Source of the DNA: a virus
IMG/VR virus record: IMGVR_UViG_3300046660_000318
Location: 1-32,102 of that record
Reading direction: 5' to 3' (one strand)
DNA length: 32,102 nucleotides
In this document: positions 7,415-16,347 of the stretch, in pieces
How positions within the stretch are numbered: the first letter of the stretch is position 1
Layout of the letters: every line of letters starts with the position of its first letter
The notes under the pieces: generated by a model
The model's database searches: none
Told to the model about the DNA's origin: nothing
Seen by the model: the letters and a program-made list of their open reading frames with translations, nothing else
Program-made: the position numbers and the translations under genes

Positions 7415-9007
7415 ATGGCCGGCACTCTTATTTACATCACCGACGCGGGGCGCGCGGCGCTCGTCGCGCCGGCGAACGATGGCACGAACGCGCACAAGAT
7501 CGTCGAGATCGGCCTCGCGACCGCCTCTTTCAACGCTGCCGACCCGTCGCTCGTCGCGCTGCCGAATGAGCGCAAGCGCATCACGACATTCGCCGGCGAG
7601 AACGTCGCTTTCGACACGATCCATGTGACGTTGAAAGATGACACCGACGATCAATTCACGCTGTACGGGTTTGGCCTGTATCTCGAAAACGGCGTGCTCG
7701 CGGCCGTCTATAGCCAGGCAACGCCGATCATGGAAAAGGCGGCGGCGGCAATGCTGCTGCTGTCGGCTGACCTGCAATTCACGACGATCGACGCGGCGAC
7801 GCTCACATTCGGCGACGCGTCTTTCACGAACCCGCCGGCGACGACCGAACGGCAAGGCGTGATCGAGCTGGCGACGCAAGACGAAACGACCGCCGGCACC
7901 GACGCATCGCGCGCCGTAACGCCCGCGACGCTCAAAACGCAGCTCGACAAGAAAGCGAACCTCGCCGGCGCTGACTTCGCCGGCCCCGTGGGCACATCGG
8001 GTTCATTCAAAGTCACTAGCGCGGCCGGTAGCCCTGGCACGTTCGAGGCGGGCAACGGCGACAACGCCTCGAAAACGACAAACAACGTCGCACTGCGTTC
8101 CTGGTTCGGCATCGGGTTCGGCCCGAATATCGACGGTATGGCCGTGCCGAAAACCGAGTTTTCGCACTGGTTCGATACGCGCACGGGAAATGCCGGCTTT
8201 CGTGGCGCGCTCGACGTCGGCGGCCTGATTACCGCGCAAGGCCCGGCGGCCGGCGACGTATCGAACAAAGTCGCGACGACTGCCTTTGTCGCGTCGGCGA
8301 TCGCGAATGCAATGGTCGGCCAAATCATTTTCGAGCCTCGCACGACCGCGCGCGCCGGCTTTCTCAAATGCAACGGGGCGCTATTGAATCGCGCCGATTA
8401 TCCGGCACTGTGGGCTTACGCCCAGGCAAGCGGCTGCATCGTCGCCGAGGCGAGCTGGTCGGCGAATTACTGGGGCTGTTTCTCGACCGGCAACGGCACG
8501 ACGACGTTTCGAATTCCCGAGCTGCGCGGCGAATTCCTGCGCTGTTGGGATGACGCACGCGGCGCCGATGGAAGTCGCGGCATCGGCACGTATCAAGGCA
8601 CACAAAACATCTGGCACGCGCACGGCGCAAGCGCGGCGGCTGTCGGCGATCACGTCCATAGCGCATGGACCGATTCGCAAGGCTGGCACGGGCACCACGG
8701 CAACACCTACGGCGTCGGCGATCACCAACACATCTTGGACCAGAACGTTCCGGCCTGGTCCAACCCCGACACCGATCGAGGCGGGGCGTCGAGCTGGTTC
8801 TCGATCGACAACGCGCGGCAACCGTACACGAGCTGGAACGGCGCGCACGGACACGGTTTTGACACGGACGGCGCCGGCACGCACGGGCACAACGTCGGCA
8901 TCGGCGGCGCTGGCAATCACACCCACGGAATCACCGTCAACGGCGATGGCGGCAATGAAGCACGGCCCCGAAACATCGCCCTGCTCGCCGTGATTCGCGC
9001 TTACTAA
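7415..9007 (+). CDS. H: Tail fibre protein gpH with collar domain and histidine-rich tip
   Basis: The 530-residue product is a P2 gpH-type tail fibre that recognises the host surface. The first 150 residues form the conserved attachment domain (MAGTLIYITDAGRAALV, then YGFGLYLENGVLAAVYSQ). Residues 150-290 are the variable shaft. Around residues 298-395 lies a tail-collar domain (GQIIFEPRTTARAGFLKCNGALLNRADYPALW and FRIPELRGEFLRCWD). The last 130 residues repeat glycine- and histidine-rich units (GTHGHNVGIGGAGNHTHG), a pattern that binds metal ions along a trimeric tip in related fibres, and end in the usual NIALLAVIRAY. It is shorter than P2 H (669 residues). Host range should be decided here. 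Confidence 0.92.
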   Translation: MAGTLIYITDAGRAALVAPANDGTNAHKIVEIGLATASFNAADPSLVALPNERKRITTFAGENVAFDTIHVTLKDDTDDQFTLYGFGLYLENGVLAAVYSQATPIMEKAAAAMLLLSADLQFTTIDAATLTFGDASFTNPPATTERQGVIELATQDETTAGTDASRAVTPATLKTQLDKKANLAGADFAGPVGTSGSFKVTSAAGSPGTFEAGNGDNASKTTNNVALRSWFGIGFGPNIDGMAVPKTEFSHWFDTRTGNAGFRGALDVGGLITAQGPAAGDVSNKVATTAFVASAIANAMVGQIIFEPRTTARAGFLKCNGALLNRADYPALWAYAQASGCIVAEASWSANYWGCFSTGNGTTTFRIPELRGEFLRCWDDARGADGSRGIGTYQGTQNIWHAHGASAAAVGDHVHSAWTDSQGWHGHHGNTYGVGDHQHILDQNVPAWSNPDTDRGGASSWFSIDNARQPYTSWNGAHGHGFDTDGAGTHGHNVGIGGAGNHTHGITVNGDGGNEARPRNIALLAVIRAY

Positions 9008-9017
9008 GGACTCGACC

Positions 9018-9887
9018 ATGCTGATTCATCAATACGACGCCACGACCGGCGAATACATTTCGAGCCGACTTGCCGACTCGGACCCGCTCAACCTCGACCG
9101 CTGGCTCGTTCCGGCGTTCGCGACCGCCGACGAGCTGCCGTCGCGCACGCCGCTCTCATGGCCGTTTTATCTCGATGGCGCCTGGAAGCTCTTGCCCGAC
9201 TATCGCGGCCGGATGCTGTACCGCCAGGACAACGGCCAAGCGGCCGAAATCCTCGTCGCCGGCACGACGCCCGCCGAGAACGGCTTGACCGAAACGCCGC
9301 GCCCTTCGGACGAATACGCCTGGCGTAATGGCGCCTGGGTGATCGACCCGGCCGTGATCGCGCAGAAGGTTCGCGCGGCGGCAATGGCCGAATTCGATAT
9401 GCGTATGAACCACGCCCGCGCAATGAACGCGGGCAAAGCCGACGCACTGGCGGCCGGCTTGCTGTCGATCGAGGAAGCCTATTACTTTCGCGCCTGGTCG
9501 GCCTATCAACTCGACCTGGTGCGCGCCATTCAGCGCGAAGGGTTCCCCGACGTCGTGACCTGGCCGAGCGAGCCGACGCCGTTCGCCGAGGCGAGCGCGC
9601 CCGCGATGGCCGAGTTTGACGTTCGCATGGCGAAAGCCCAGGCGATGACAGAAGGCAAGGCCGACGAGCTGGCCGCCGGCACGCTCGATGCCGAGGGGTA
9701 TTACACGCTGCAAGCCTGGACCGCCTACCAAGACGACCTCAAGCGCGCGATCGCCCGCGAGACATTCCCGCGCGCCGTTGTATGGCCCGAGGAACCCGGC
9801 CCCTATACGCCCCCGCCGGCGCCGATCCCCGTCGTGACGCCGCCGACACCCGAACCCGCGCCGGAAACCCCGGCCGATCCCGCGTAA
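9018..9887 (+). CDS. G: Tail fibre assembly chaperone-like protein gpG with duplicated module
   Basis: This 289-residue protein directly follows the fibre gene, where P2 carries the fibre chaperone G (175 residues). Residues 1-110 have the short beta-rich modules of fibre assembly proteins (WLVPAFATADELPSRTP, NGLTETPRPSDEYAWRNGAWVID). A helical module occurs twice: residues 123-189 (MAEFDMRMNHARAMNAGKAD to WPSEPTPF) and 197-263 (MAEFDVRMAKAQAMTEGKAD to WPEEPGPY). The last 26 residues are almost all Pro, Ala, Thr, Val and Glu. The duplication and the proline-rich tail explain the extra length. Its role in fibre folding is inferred from position and N-terminal similarity; part of it may stay on the virion. 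Confidence 0.82.
   Translation: MLIHQYDATTGEYISSRLADSDPLNLDRWLVPAFATADELPSRTPLSWPFYLDGAWKLLPDYRGRMLYRQDNGQAAEILVAGTTPAENGLTETPRPSDEYAWRNGAWVIDPAVIAQKVRAAAMAEFDMRMNHARAMNAGKADALAAGLLSIEEAYYFRAWSAYQLDLVRAIQREGFPDVVTWPSEPTPFAEASAPAMAEFDVRMAKAQAMTEGKADELAAGTLDAEGYYTLQAWTAYQDDLKRAIARETFPRAVVWPEEPGPYTPPPAPIPVVTPPTPEPAPETPADPA
9384..9806 (+). repeat. Internal tandem duplication within gene G
   Basis: Codons 123-189 (9384-9584) and 197-263 (9606-9806) encode two versions of the same module of 67 residues, offset by 74 codons. The copies share about half of their residues, including AEFD-RM, GKAD-LAAG, AW-AYQ-DL-RAI, FP-VV-WP-EP. Divergence shows an old duplication. Confidence 0.85.
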
Positions 9888-9951
9888 CGCCGCAAGCGTC
9901 GCGAGCTGCAAACCCGCCCCTTTCCCTGACCTCTTTTAACCAGGATCACAC

Positions 9952-11127
9952 ATGGCAACTGACTTTCACCACGGCGTGCGCGTTCTCGAAATCAGCGGAG
10001 GCACGCGCCCGATCCGCACCGTCGCGACGGCCGTGATCGGCCTGGTCGCACACGCCTCGGACGCCGACGTAACGGCTTTCCCGCTCGACAAGCCCGTGCT
10101 TATCACCAACGTTCAAACGGCGATCGGCAAGGCCGGCGTGCAAGGCACGCTCGCAAAGGCACTCAAGGGCATTTCCTGGCAAGCAAAGCCCGTTGTCGTC
10201 GTCGTGCGTGTTGCGCCTGGCATCGACGACGCCGCAACCACGAGCAACCTGATCGGCACCGCGACGCCGGATGGACAACTTACCGGCATGCAAGCGCTAC
10301 TCACCGCGCAATCGCAACTCGGCATCAAGCCGCGCATTCTCGGCGTGCCTGGCGCCGATGCGCAACCCGTGGCGATCGCACTCGCGACGATCGCGCAAAA
10401 GCTGCGCGGGTTCGCATACGTGTCGGCGAACGGCGCGCAAACGAAGGAGGAAGCGACGACCTATCGCCAGTCGTTCTCGCAACGCGAAGTCATGGTTATC
10501 TGGCCGGATTTCCAAGCCTGGGACACGGCAACGAATGCAACGATCGACGCGCCGGCCGTGGCGATCGCGATGGGACTGCGCGCCAAGATCGACGAGGAAA
10601 TCGGCTGGCACAAGACGCTCTCGAACGTCGGCGTTAATGGCGTGTCGGGCATCACGAAAAGCGTGTTTTGGGACTTGCAAGACCCCGCGACCGATGCCGG
10701 CTATCTGAACGAGCACGACGTGACGACGCTTATCAACTCGGGCACCGGCTTTCGCTTCTGGGGTTCGCATACGTGCTCGGATGATCCGCTGTTCATGTTC
10801 GAGAACTACACGCGCACCGCGCAAGTGCTCGCCGACACGATGGCCGAGGCGCACATGGTGTATGTCGATAAGCCGCTGCACCCCTCGCTCGTGCGCGACC
10901 TGATCGAAAGCATCAACGCGAAATTCCGCGAGCTGATCGCAAACGGCTATCTGATCGGCGGCTCGGCCTGGTACGACGAGAGCGCGAACGACGTCGAATC
11001 GCTCAAGGCCGGCAAGCTCGCGATTGATTACGACTACACGCCCGTACCGCCGATCGAAAACTTGATGCTGCGCCAACGCATCACCGACCGTTACCTCGCC
11101 GATTTCGCCTCGCGCGTCACGGCTTAA
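9952..11127 (+). CDS. FI: Tail sheath protein gpFI
   Basis: The 391-residue product is the contractile sheath subunit (P2 FI is 396 residues). Typical segments are the N-terminal DFHHGVRVLEISGGTRPIRTVATAVIGLVAHA, the central LGVPGADAQPVAIALATIAQKLRGFAYVSA, and the C-terminal VDKPLHPSLVRDLIESINAKFRELIANGYLIGGSAWYD, where the sheath handshake region lies. The ATG has AGGA 7-11 bases upstream. It heads the sheath-to-D block after a gap of about 60 bases, in which I see no convincing Ogr site. Confidence 0.95.
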   Translation: MATDFHHGVRVLEISGGTRPIRTVATAVIGLVAHASDADVTAFPLDKPVLITNVQTAIGKAGVQGTLAKALKGISWQAKPVVVVVRVAPGIDDAATTSNLIGTATPDGQLTGMQALLTAQSQLGIKPRILGVPGADAQPVAIALATIAQKLRGFAYVSANGAQTKEEATTYRQSFSQREVMVIWPDFQAWDTATNATIDAPAVAIAMGLRAKIDEEIGWHKTLSNVGVNGVSGITKSVFWDLQDPATDAGYLNEHDVTTLINSGTGFRFWGSHTCSDDPLFMFENYTRTAQVLADTMAEAHMVYVDKPLHPSLVRDLIESINAKFRELIANGYLIGGSAWYDESANDVESLKAGKLAIDYDYTPVPPIENLMLRQRITDRYLADFASRVTA

Positions 11128-11143
11128 CCAGGAGTAAGCACAC

Positions 11144-11653
11144 ATGGCTTTGCCGAAGAAACTTAAGGCGTTCAACGTCTTTCAAGATGGCGACAACTAT
11201 CGCGGCGAGTGCGCTGAATTCGAGCTGCCGAAGCTCTCGCGCAAGATGGAGGAATACCGATCCGGCGGCATGAATGGCCCGATCGACATTGACCTCGGGC
11301 AAGAGAAAATCGAAGTCGTGCATACGTATGGCGGCCTGATGCGCGCCATTTACGAAAAGTACGGCGTGACGAAACACGACGGCGTGCAACTGCGGTTTGC
11401 CGGCGCGTATCAAGCCGAGGATCAAAGCAAGCCCGATGCCGTTGAGATCGTCATTCGTGGCCGGCATAAGGAGATCGACGCGGGCAGTGCGAAGCCTGGC
11501 GACGACACCTCTTTCAAGGTTACGACGTCGTGCAGCTATTACAAGCTCACGATCAACGGCGCGACGATCATCGAGATCGACTTTGTGAACATGGTTGAAA
11601 TCGTCAACGGCGACGATCTGCTCGCGGACCTGCGCACCGCGATCGGCCTGTAA
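11144..11653 (+). CDS. FII: Tail tube protein gpFII
   Basis: The 169-residue product is the inner tail tube subunit (P2 FII is 172 residues). The family pattern is clear: MALPKKLKAFNVFQDGDNYRGECAEFELPKLSRKMEEYRSGGMNGPIDID at the start, and KVTTSCSYYKLTINGATIIEIDFVNMVEIVNG near the C-terminus. It follows the sheath gene by 16 bases with AGGAGTAAG as ribosome site. Two strong hairpins follow its stop, before gene E. Confidence 0.95.
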   Translation: MALPKKLKAFNVFQDGDNYRGECAEFELPKLSRKMEEYRSGGMNGPIDIDLGQEKIEVVHTYGGLMRAIYEKYGVTKHDGVQLRFAGAYQAEDQSKPDAVEIVIRGRHKEIDAGSAKPGDDTSFKVTTSCSYYKLTINGATIIEIDFVNMVEIVNGDDLLADLRTAIGL

Positions 11654-11703
11654 CGCAGCTCGACGAGCTGCGCCCCGCTCGCCTGGTGATGCGCCAGGCG
11701 AGC
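11654..11703 (+). other. Two adjacent stable hairpins after the tail tube gene
   Basis: CGCAGCTCG (11654-11662) and CGAGCTGCG (11664-11672) are exact inverted repeats around one base. GCTCGCCTGG (11677-11686) and CCAGGCGAGC (11694-11703) form a 10-bp stem with a 7-base loop. Neither is followed by a T-run, so they are more likely RNA-stabilising or attenuating structures than terminators; the downstream genes E to D are needed for the virion. Confidence 0.7.
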
Positions 11704-11744
11704 ACCGTAAGCCCTCAAACCCCAAAACCTAAACAGAGAAAGAA

Positions 11745-12029
11745 ATGTCCGAACAAGCCAAGCCGAACACGATCACCCTCGACTCGCCGATCAAGCGCGG
11801 CGAACAAACGATCACCGAGATCACCTTGCGCAAGCCGGCCGCCGGCGAGCTGCGCGGCACGTCGCTCAATGCGCTCGTGAATCTCGACGTCGATGCGCTC
11901 GGCAAAGTGTTGCCGCGTATCTCGTCGCCGACGCTCACCGAATTCGACGTGCGCGAAATGGACCCGGCCGACCTCGTTCAATTGGGGGTGGCGTTCGCTG
12001 ATTTTTTGCTGCCGAATCGGGCACGCTGA
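11745..12029 (+). CDS. E: Tail assembly protein gpE
   Basis: The 94-residue product is the P2 gpE homologue (91 residues), an assembly factor for loading the tape measure in tail formation, not a structural part. The pattern KPNTITLDSPIKRGEQTITEITLRKPAAGELRGTSL is typical. A slippery T TTT TTG at 12002-12008 near the 3' end lets part of the ribosomes shift by -1 and make the longer E+E' protein. The gene follows about 90 bases of structured spacer and has an AGAAAGAAA purine stretch before the ATG. Confidence 0.94.
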   Translation: MSEQAKPNTITLDSPIKRGEQTITEITLRKPAAGELRGTSLNALVNLDVDALGKVLPRISSPTLTEFDVREMDPADLVQLGVAFADFLLPNRAR

Positions 12030-12181
12030 AACACGGCATACCCGACGACGTTGACGAAGCAATGGCCGACATAGCGAGCGTGTTTCATTGGACCCCGCGC
12101 GATATGGACGGCTTTACCCTGGCCGAGCTGGCCGACTGGCGTGAGCGTGCGCGCGTGCGCTCGGCCTATAGGACCGAATGA
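11745..12181 (+). CDS. E': gpE+E' fusion made by -1 ribosomal frameshift
   Basis: If ribosomes slip back one base at T TTT TTG (12002-12008), reading continues from 12008 in the -1 frame to TGA at 12179-12181 and adds 57 residues, about 145 in total (P2 E+E' is about 142). The extension contains LKHGIPDDVDEAMADIASVF and HWTPRDMDGFTLAELADWRE, the conserved E' pattern. E' has no start codon of its own in the right place, so frameshifting is the only likely route. The E' stop overlaps the tape measure ATG. P2 uses the same slippery heptamer, to my knowledge. Confidence 0.93.
12002..12008 (+). promoter_or_regulatory. Programmed -1 frameshift slippery site
   Basis: The heptamer T TTT TTG fits X XXY YYZ in the frame of E. 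It lies 7 codons before the zero-frame stop and opens into the conserved E' frame. Confidence 0.9.
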
Positions 12182-14715
12182 CGATGGCGAACGATCTGAA
12201 ATTGCGCGTGCTGTTCGATATGGTGGACGGCGCAACGCGGCCGATTCGAAACATCCTGAACGGCAACAAGGGACTCGCGAAGTCGCTGAAAGAGTCGCGC
12301 ACCGAACTCGGCAAGCTGCAAGCCGCGCAAAAGGACGTCGCCGCGTTCCGCGATATGCGCGTCGGCCTGGTGGGCGCAAAGCGCGATATGCAAGCCGCGC
12401 AAACGCGCGTCGCCGAGCTGGCGCGCACGATCGGTTCGACCGATGCACCGACGAAGGCGATGCGAGCGGAATTCGAGCGCGCCAAGCGCACGGCCGCGCA
12501 GCTCACCCAGGCGCACGGCACCCAGGCGACGAAGGTGCGCGAGCTGCGCGATCGCCTGTCGGCCGCCGGCATCGACACGCGCAACCTCTCGCAACACGAG
12601 CGCACCTTGCGCTCGTCGATGGCCGCGACTACGGCGACGATGGCGACGCAGCAAGCCAAGCTCGCCGAGCTGACTGCGCGCACGAAGCGCCTCGCGGAAG
12701 CTCGCGAGCGAATGAACAAGACGAAAGAACTCGCCGGCAAGATGGCGGGCACTGGCGCCGGCATGATGGCCGGCGGCGCCGTCGTCGGCGCTGCAACGCT
12801 TGTTCCTGTCGCGGCCTTTGCGAAAGCCGAGGAATCGGCGACGCAGCTCGCAAGCGCCCTCATGCGCGCCGGCGGCACGGTCCCGCCGGAATTCGAAAAG
12901 ATCAACTCGCTCGCGATGAAACTCGGCGACCGGCTGCCCGGTACGACGTCCGATTTTCAGGACATGATGACGATGCTGACCCGCCAGGGTATCAGCGCGC
13001 AATCAATCCTCGGCGGCATGGGCGAAGCGACCGCGTATCTCGCCGTGCAGCTCAAGAAAACGCCCGCCGAGGCGGCCGAATTCACGGCAAAGCTGCAAGA
13101 CGCCACGCGCACGACCGAGAAAGACATGCTCTCGCTCACCGACGTCATTCAAAAGGCGTTCATGCTCGGCGTTGACGACAACAACATGCTCCAAGGGTTC
13201 GCCAAGCTCGGCCCCGCGATGGACACGATCAAGCAAAAGGGCATCGACGGCGCGAAGGCGCTCGCGCCCCTGCTGGTGATGGCCGATCAATCGGGCATGG
13301 AAGGAAGCGCGGCCGGCAACGCGTACCGCAAGGTATTTCAACTCGGCATGGACGCGAAGAAAGTCGCGAAGGCAAACAAGGCGCTCGGCGGCGGCATGAA
13401 ACTCGACTTTACGAACGGTAAAGGCGAATTCGGCGGCCTCGATAACATGTTCAAGCAATTCGACAAGCTCAAGGGACTCTCGACGCAAAAGCGCCTGGGC
13501 GTGACGAAAGAGATTTTCGGCGACGACGCCGAAACCCTTCAGGTGATCTCGCTGATGATCGAGAAGGGGAAAGCCGGCTATGAGGAAGTGCAAGGCAAGA
13601 TGGCCGCGCAAGCCTCGATGCAAGAGCGCGTCAACAAGCAACTCGGCACGCTCAAAAACCTATGGGAAGCGGCCGGCGGCACATTCACGAATGGCCTCGT
13701 CGCGTTCGGCGAATCCGTCGCGCCCGAGGCGAAAGCCGTCGTCGAATGGCTCGGCGATATGTCGCAACGCATGGGCGCATGGGCGCGCGACAATCCGCGG
13801 CTCGCCGGCGGCCTCATGAAAGTCGCCGCGATCATCGCTGTCGTGATGGCCGTGATCGGCGGCTTGCTCGTTGTCCTGGGCGCCGTGCTCGCCCCGATCG
13901 GCGCGATCGCGTTCGCGTTCTCGGCACTCGGCGCGGCCGGCCTGGCGACTGTCGGCATTTTCGCTGCCGCAACGATCGGCATTGTCGCGGCGATCGCGGC
14001 CGTCGCCGTGGCGATCTATACCTATTGGGAGCCGATCAAGGGATTTTTCGCCGGCCTATGGGACCAGGTTAAACAGGCGTTCGCCGGCGGCCTGGCCGGC
14101 GTCGCGCAGCTCGTGCTCAACTGGTCGCCGCTCGGCCTGTTCTATTCGGCGTTCGCGGCCGTGATGAACTATTTCGGCATTGAGATGCCGGCGAAGTTTT
14201 CCGAATTCGGCGGCAACCTGATCGCCGGCCTCGTCAACGGCATCACCGGCGGCCTCGGCGCCGTGCAAGCGGCGATCACGAACGTCGCCGGAAGCACCGT
14301 TGCATGGTTCAAGGAAAAGCTCGGCATTCATAGCCCCTCGCGCGTGTTCGGCGAGCTGGGCGGATTCATCACCCAGGGCGCCGCGCTCGGCATGGAAGGC
14401 GAGCAAGGGCGCATCGCGAAAGCCGCTGTCGGCCTGGCGACGCTCGCGGTAACGAGTTTCGCCGCGCCTGGCGCCGCCAATGCGGCCGGCGCGGCCCTCG
14501 GCGGCCCTGGGATAGCCGTTGACACCCGGCCGGCCCTCGCGGCCCGTCCTGCGGCCGGAAATTCGGCCGGCGGGGCATCGGCGGCCGGCGGCGACACGTA
14601 CATTTTCAACATCACCGGCGGCGACGCGAAGGCGATCGGCGATCAAATTCGCGCCGAGCTGCAAAAGATCGAGCGTGAGAAGCGCTCGCGCCTCGGCTCG
14701 CGCCTGTCGGATTGA
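12178..14715 (+). CDS. T: Tape measure protein gpT
   Basis: The 845-residue protein fixes tail length and is threaded through the tube (P2 T is 815 residues). The first 230 residues are alanine-rich coiled coil (KLRVLFDMVDGATRPIRNIL, then many AQT and ARTK heptads). About residues 240-460 hold the phage-tail tape measure core (QLASALMRAGGTVPPEFEKI, LLVMADQSGMEGSAAGNAYRK). A large hydrophobic block at about 540-620 can span membranes and may help DNA cross the inner membrane. A conserved LGIHSPSRVFGELGGFI lies near residue 715-730. The ATG at 12178 overlaps the E' stop; a second ATG at 12184 is possible. Confidence 0.94.
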   Translation: MTMANDLKLRVLFDMVDGATRPIRNILNGNKGLAKSLKESRTELGKLQAAQKDVAAFRDMRVGLVGAKRDMQAAQTRVAELARTIGSTDAPTKAMRAEFERAKRTAAQLTQAHGTQATKVRELRDRLSAAGIDTRNLSQHERTLRSSMAATTATMATQQAKLAELTARTKRLAEARERMNKTKELAGKMAGTGAGMMAGGAVVGAATLVPVAAFAKAEESATQLASALMRAGGTVPPEFEKINSLAMKLGDRLPGTTSDFQDMMTMLTRQGISAQSILGGMGEATAYLAVQLKKTPAEAAEFTAKLQDATRTTEKDMLSLTDVIQKAFMLGVDDNNMLQGFAKLGPAMDTIKQKGIDGAKALAPLLVMADQSGMEGSAAGNAYRKVFQLGMDAKKVAKANKALGGGMKLDFTNGKGEFGGLDNMFKQFDKLKGLSTQKRLGVTKEIFGDDAETLQVISLMIEKGKAGYEEVQGKMAAQASMQERVNKQLGTLKNLWEAAGGTFTNGLVAFGESVAPEAKAVVEWLGDMSQRMGAWARDNPRLAGGLMKVAAIIAVVMAVIGGLLVVLGAVLAPIGAIAFAFSALGAAGLATVGIFAAATIGIVAAIAAVAVAIYTYWEPIKGFFAGLWDQVKQAFAGGLAGVAQLVLNWSPLGLFYSAFAAVMNYFGIEMPAKFSEFGGNLIAGLVNGITGGLGAVQAAITNVAGSTVAWFKEKLGIHSPSRVFGELGGFITQGAALGMEGEQGRIAKAAVGLATLAVTSFAAPGAANAAGAALGGPGIAVDTRPALAARPAAGNSAGGASAAGGDTYIFNITGGDAKAIGDQIRAELQKIEREKRSRLGSRLSD

Positions 14716-14729
14716 ACGGAGAAGGAAAG

Positions 14730-15152
14730 ATGCTGGCATGCCTGGGGCAATTCGTTTTCGATCTCACGAACCTGTCGTATCAAGAGCTGCAACGGCGCAC
14801 GAGCTGGAAGCACGCGAGCACGTCGCGCGTCGGCGGCCGAGCTGCGCGGCAATTCACCGGCCCAGGCGATGACACGATCACGCTTACCGGCTGGTTTGCA
14901 CCTGGTCAACTCGGCGGCAAGCTCGCATCGCTCGCCGAGCTGCGCACGATGGGCGACAACGGCGAAGCGTATGCGCTCGTTGACGGCGCCGGCTCTGTGT
15001 ATGGCGCCTTTGTGATCGAAGGACTCGACGAAGGGCAAACGCTGCACGACAAAGACGGCACGCCTCGCCGCGTCGATTTCACGCTCAACCTCATGCGCGT
15101 CGATGATGGCCTCGTGAAAACCAACGACAACAAGAGCAAGGCCGACGCATGA
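14730..15152 (+). CDS. U: Tail protein gpU
   Basis: The 140-residue product matches P2 gpU (159 residues), a tail terminator/assembly protein. Segments seen are MLACLGQFVFDLTNLSYQELQRRTSWKHASTSRVGGRAARQFTGPGDDTITLTG and the C-terminal RRVDFTLNLMRVDD. I chose the ATG at 14730 because GGAGAAGGAAAG stands directly ahead of it; an in-frame TTG at 14712 would add 6 residues. Its end overlaps the start of D by 4 bases. Confidence 0.92.
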   Translation: MLACLGQFVFDLTNLSYQELQRRTSWKHASTSRVGGRAARQFTGPGDDTITLTGWFAPGQLGGKLASLAELRTMGDNGEAYALVDGAGSVYGAFVIEGLDEGQTLHDKDGTPRRVDFTLNLMRVDDGLVKTNDNKSKADA

Positions 15153-16189
15153 AGCAACCGACACCGATCTCGCAAATCACGCTCGACGGCCGCGATCTCA
15201 CGAGCAAGATCGCGCCGCGCCTGGTGAGTCTGTCGCTCACCGAGTCGCGCTCGGACGAAGCCGACACGCTCGATTTCACGCTCGACGATGCCGACGGCAA
15301 GCTCGCGATCCCCGCGCGCGGCGCCCTGCTGCGCGTGGCGATCGGATGGGACGACACCGGCCTCGTCGAGAAAGGGAGCTTTACCGTCGATGAAGTCGAG
15401 CATAGCGGCGCCCCGGATATCCTCACCGTTCGGGCGCGCTCGGCCTCGATCACGAAGGGACTCGGCGAGCGCATCGAACGGAGCTGGCACGGCGAGACGA
15501 TCGGCGCGATCGTGCGCAAGATCGCCGGCAAGCACGGACTTAAGCCGGCGATCGCCGACGCCCTGGCGAAAGTCGCGATCGCCCACATCGACCAGACGCA
15601 CGAGAGCGATATGTCGTTTCTCACGCGCCTCGCGAAGCGTTACGACGCCGTGATGAACGTGAAAGACACGCACTTGCTATTCATGCCGATCGGGCACGGC
15701 ACGACCGCGAGCGGCACAAAACTCGACTCGATCGAGCTGACGAGAAAGGAAGGCGACCAACATCGCTTTCACGTCGCCGAGCGCGAGAACTATGCCGGCG
15801 TGAAAGCGCACTATCACGCGACCGGCCGCGCCAAGCGCAAGGCTGTCGTCGTCGGGGGCGAAGATAACCACAACATCAAGGTTTTACCCGAGACGTATGC
15901 GACGGAAGCCGAGGCGCGCGCGGCGGCGACGGCCGAACTCAATCGCACGAAGCGAAGCCAAGCAACGATGGATTACACGCTTGCTCTCGGCCGCCCCGAT
16001 CTTTACCCCGAGATACCTGTTTATCTCAACGGGTTCGGCAAGCCTGAAATCGACGATGCCTCATGGCTGGCGAAGAAAGTGAAGCACTCGATCGGCGATG
16101 GCGGATTCACGACCGCGCTCGAGCTGGAGACGCGCGACGATCCGACGAGCGACCGGCACCGCTCGCACTTTCGCAAGGGCGGCGGATAG
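15149..16189 (+). CDS. D: Tail protein gpD (late control D family)
   Basis: The 346-residue product is the P2 gpD homologue (387 residues), which forms the hub of the baseplate. Diagnostic parts are LVSLSLTESRSDEADTLDFTLDDADG, PARGALLRVAIGWDDTGLVEKGSFTVDEVEHSGAPD, THESDMSFLTRLAKRYDAVMNVKDTHLLFMP, and the C-terminal GGFTTALELETRDD. It is the last gene of the tail operon and is followed by a strong intrinsic terminator. Confidence 0.94.
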   Translation: MKQPTPISQITLDGRDLTSKIAPRLVSLSLTESRSDEADTLDFTLDDADGKLAIPARGALLRVAIGWDDTGLVEKGSFTVDEVEHSGAPDILTVRARSASITKGLGERIERSWHGETIGAIVRKIAGKHGLKPAIADALAKVAIAHIDQTHESDMSFLTRLAKRYDAVMNVKDTHLLFMPIGHGTTASGTKLDSIELTRKEGDQHRFHVAERENYAGVKAHYHATGRAKRKAVVVGGEDNHNIKVLPETYATEAEARAAATAELNRTKRSQATMDYTLALGRPDLYPEIPVYLNGFGKPEIDDASWLAKKVKHSIGDGGFTTALELETRDDPTSDRHRSHFRKGGG

Positions 16190-16218
16190 CCGGCGCCAGG
16201 CGTTCGCAAAACGACACA

Positions 16219-16281
16219 TTTCGGAACGGTTCGGACTTTGGGCGCCTCGCGCCCTTTTTTTCGTTCCGGCGTGTTCCGAAA
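16219..16281 (+). terminator. Intrinsic terminator of the tail operon, nested in a larger inverted repeat
   Basis: GGGCGC (16240-16245) pairs with GCGCCC (16249-16254) around CTC and is followed by seven T (16255-16261). Outside it, TTTCGGAAC (16219-16227) pairs with GTTCCGAAA (16273-16281), so a longer cruciform-like structure is possible. It ends the tail operon about 30-70 bases after D. Confidence 0.88.
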
Positions 16282-16347
16282 CCTAGTACACTTTTCTATG
16301 TACCGAAAACCCCGCCTAGCGGGTTTGTGAACATACCAAAAACCAAC

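Noticed and set aside
7415-9887. Invertible fibre segment controlled by the serine recombinase
   Set aside because: I saw no inverted crossover repeats around H and G, no reversed alternative fibre ends, and the recombinase is 7 kb away.
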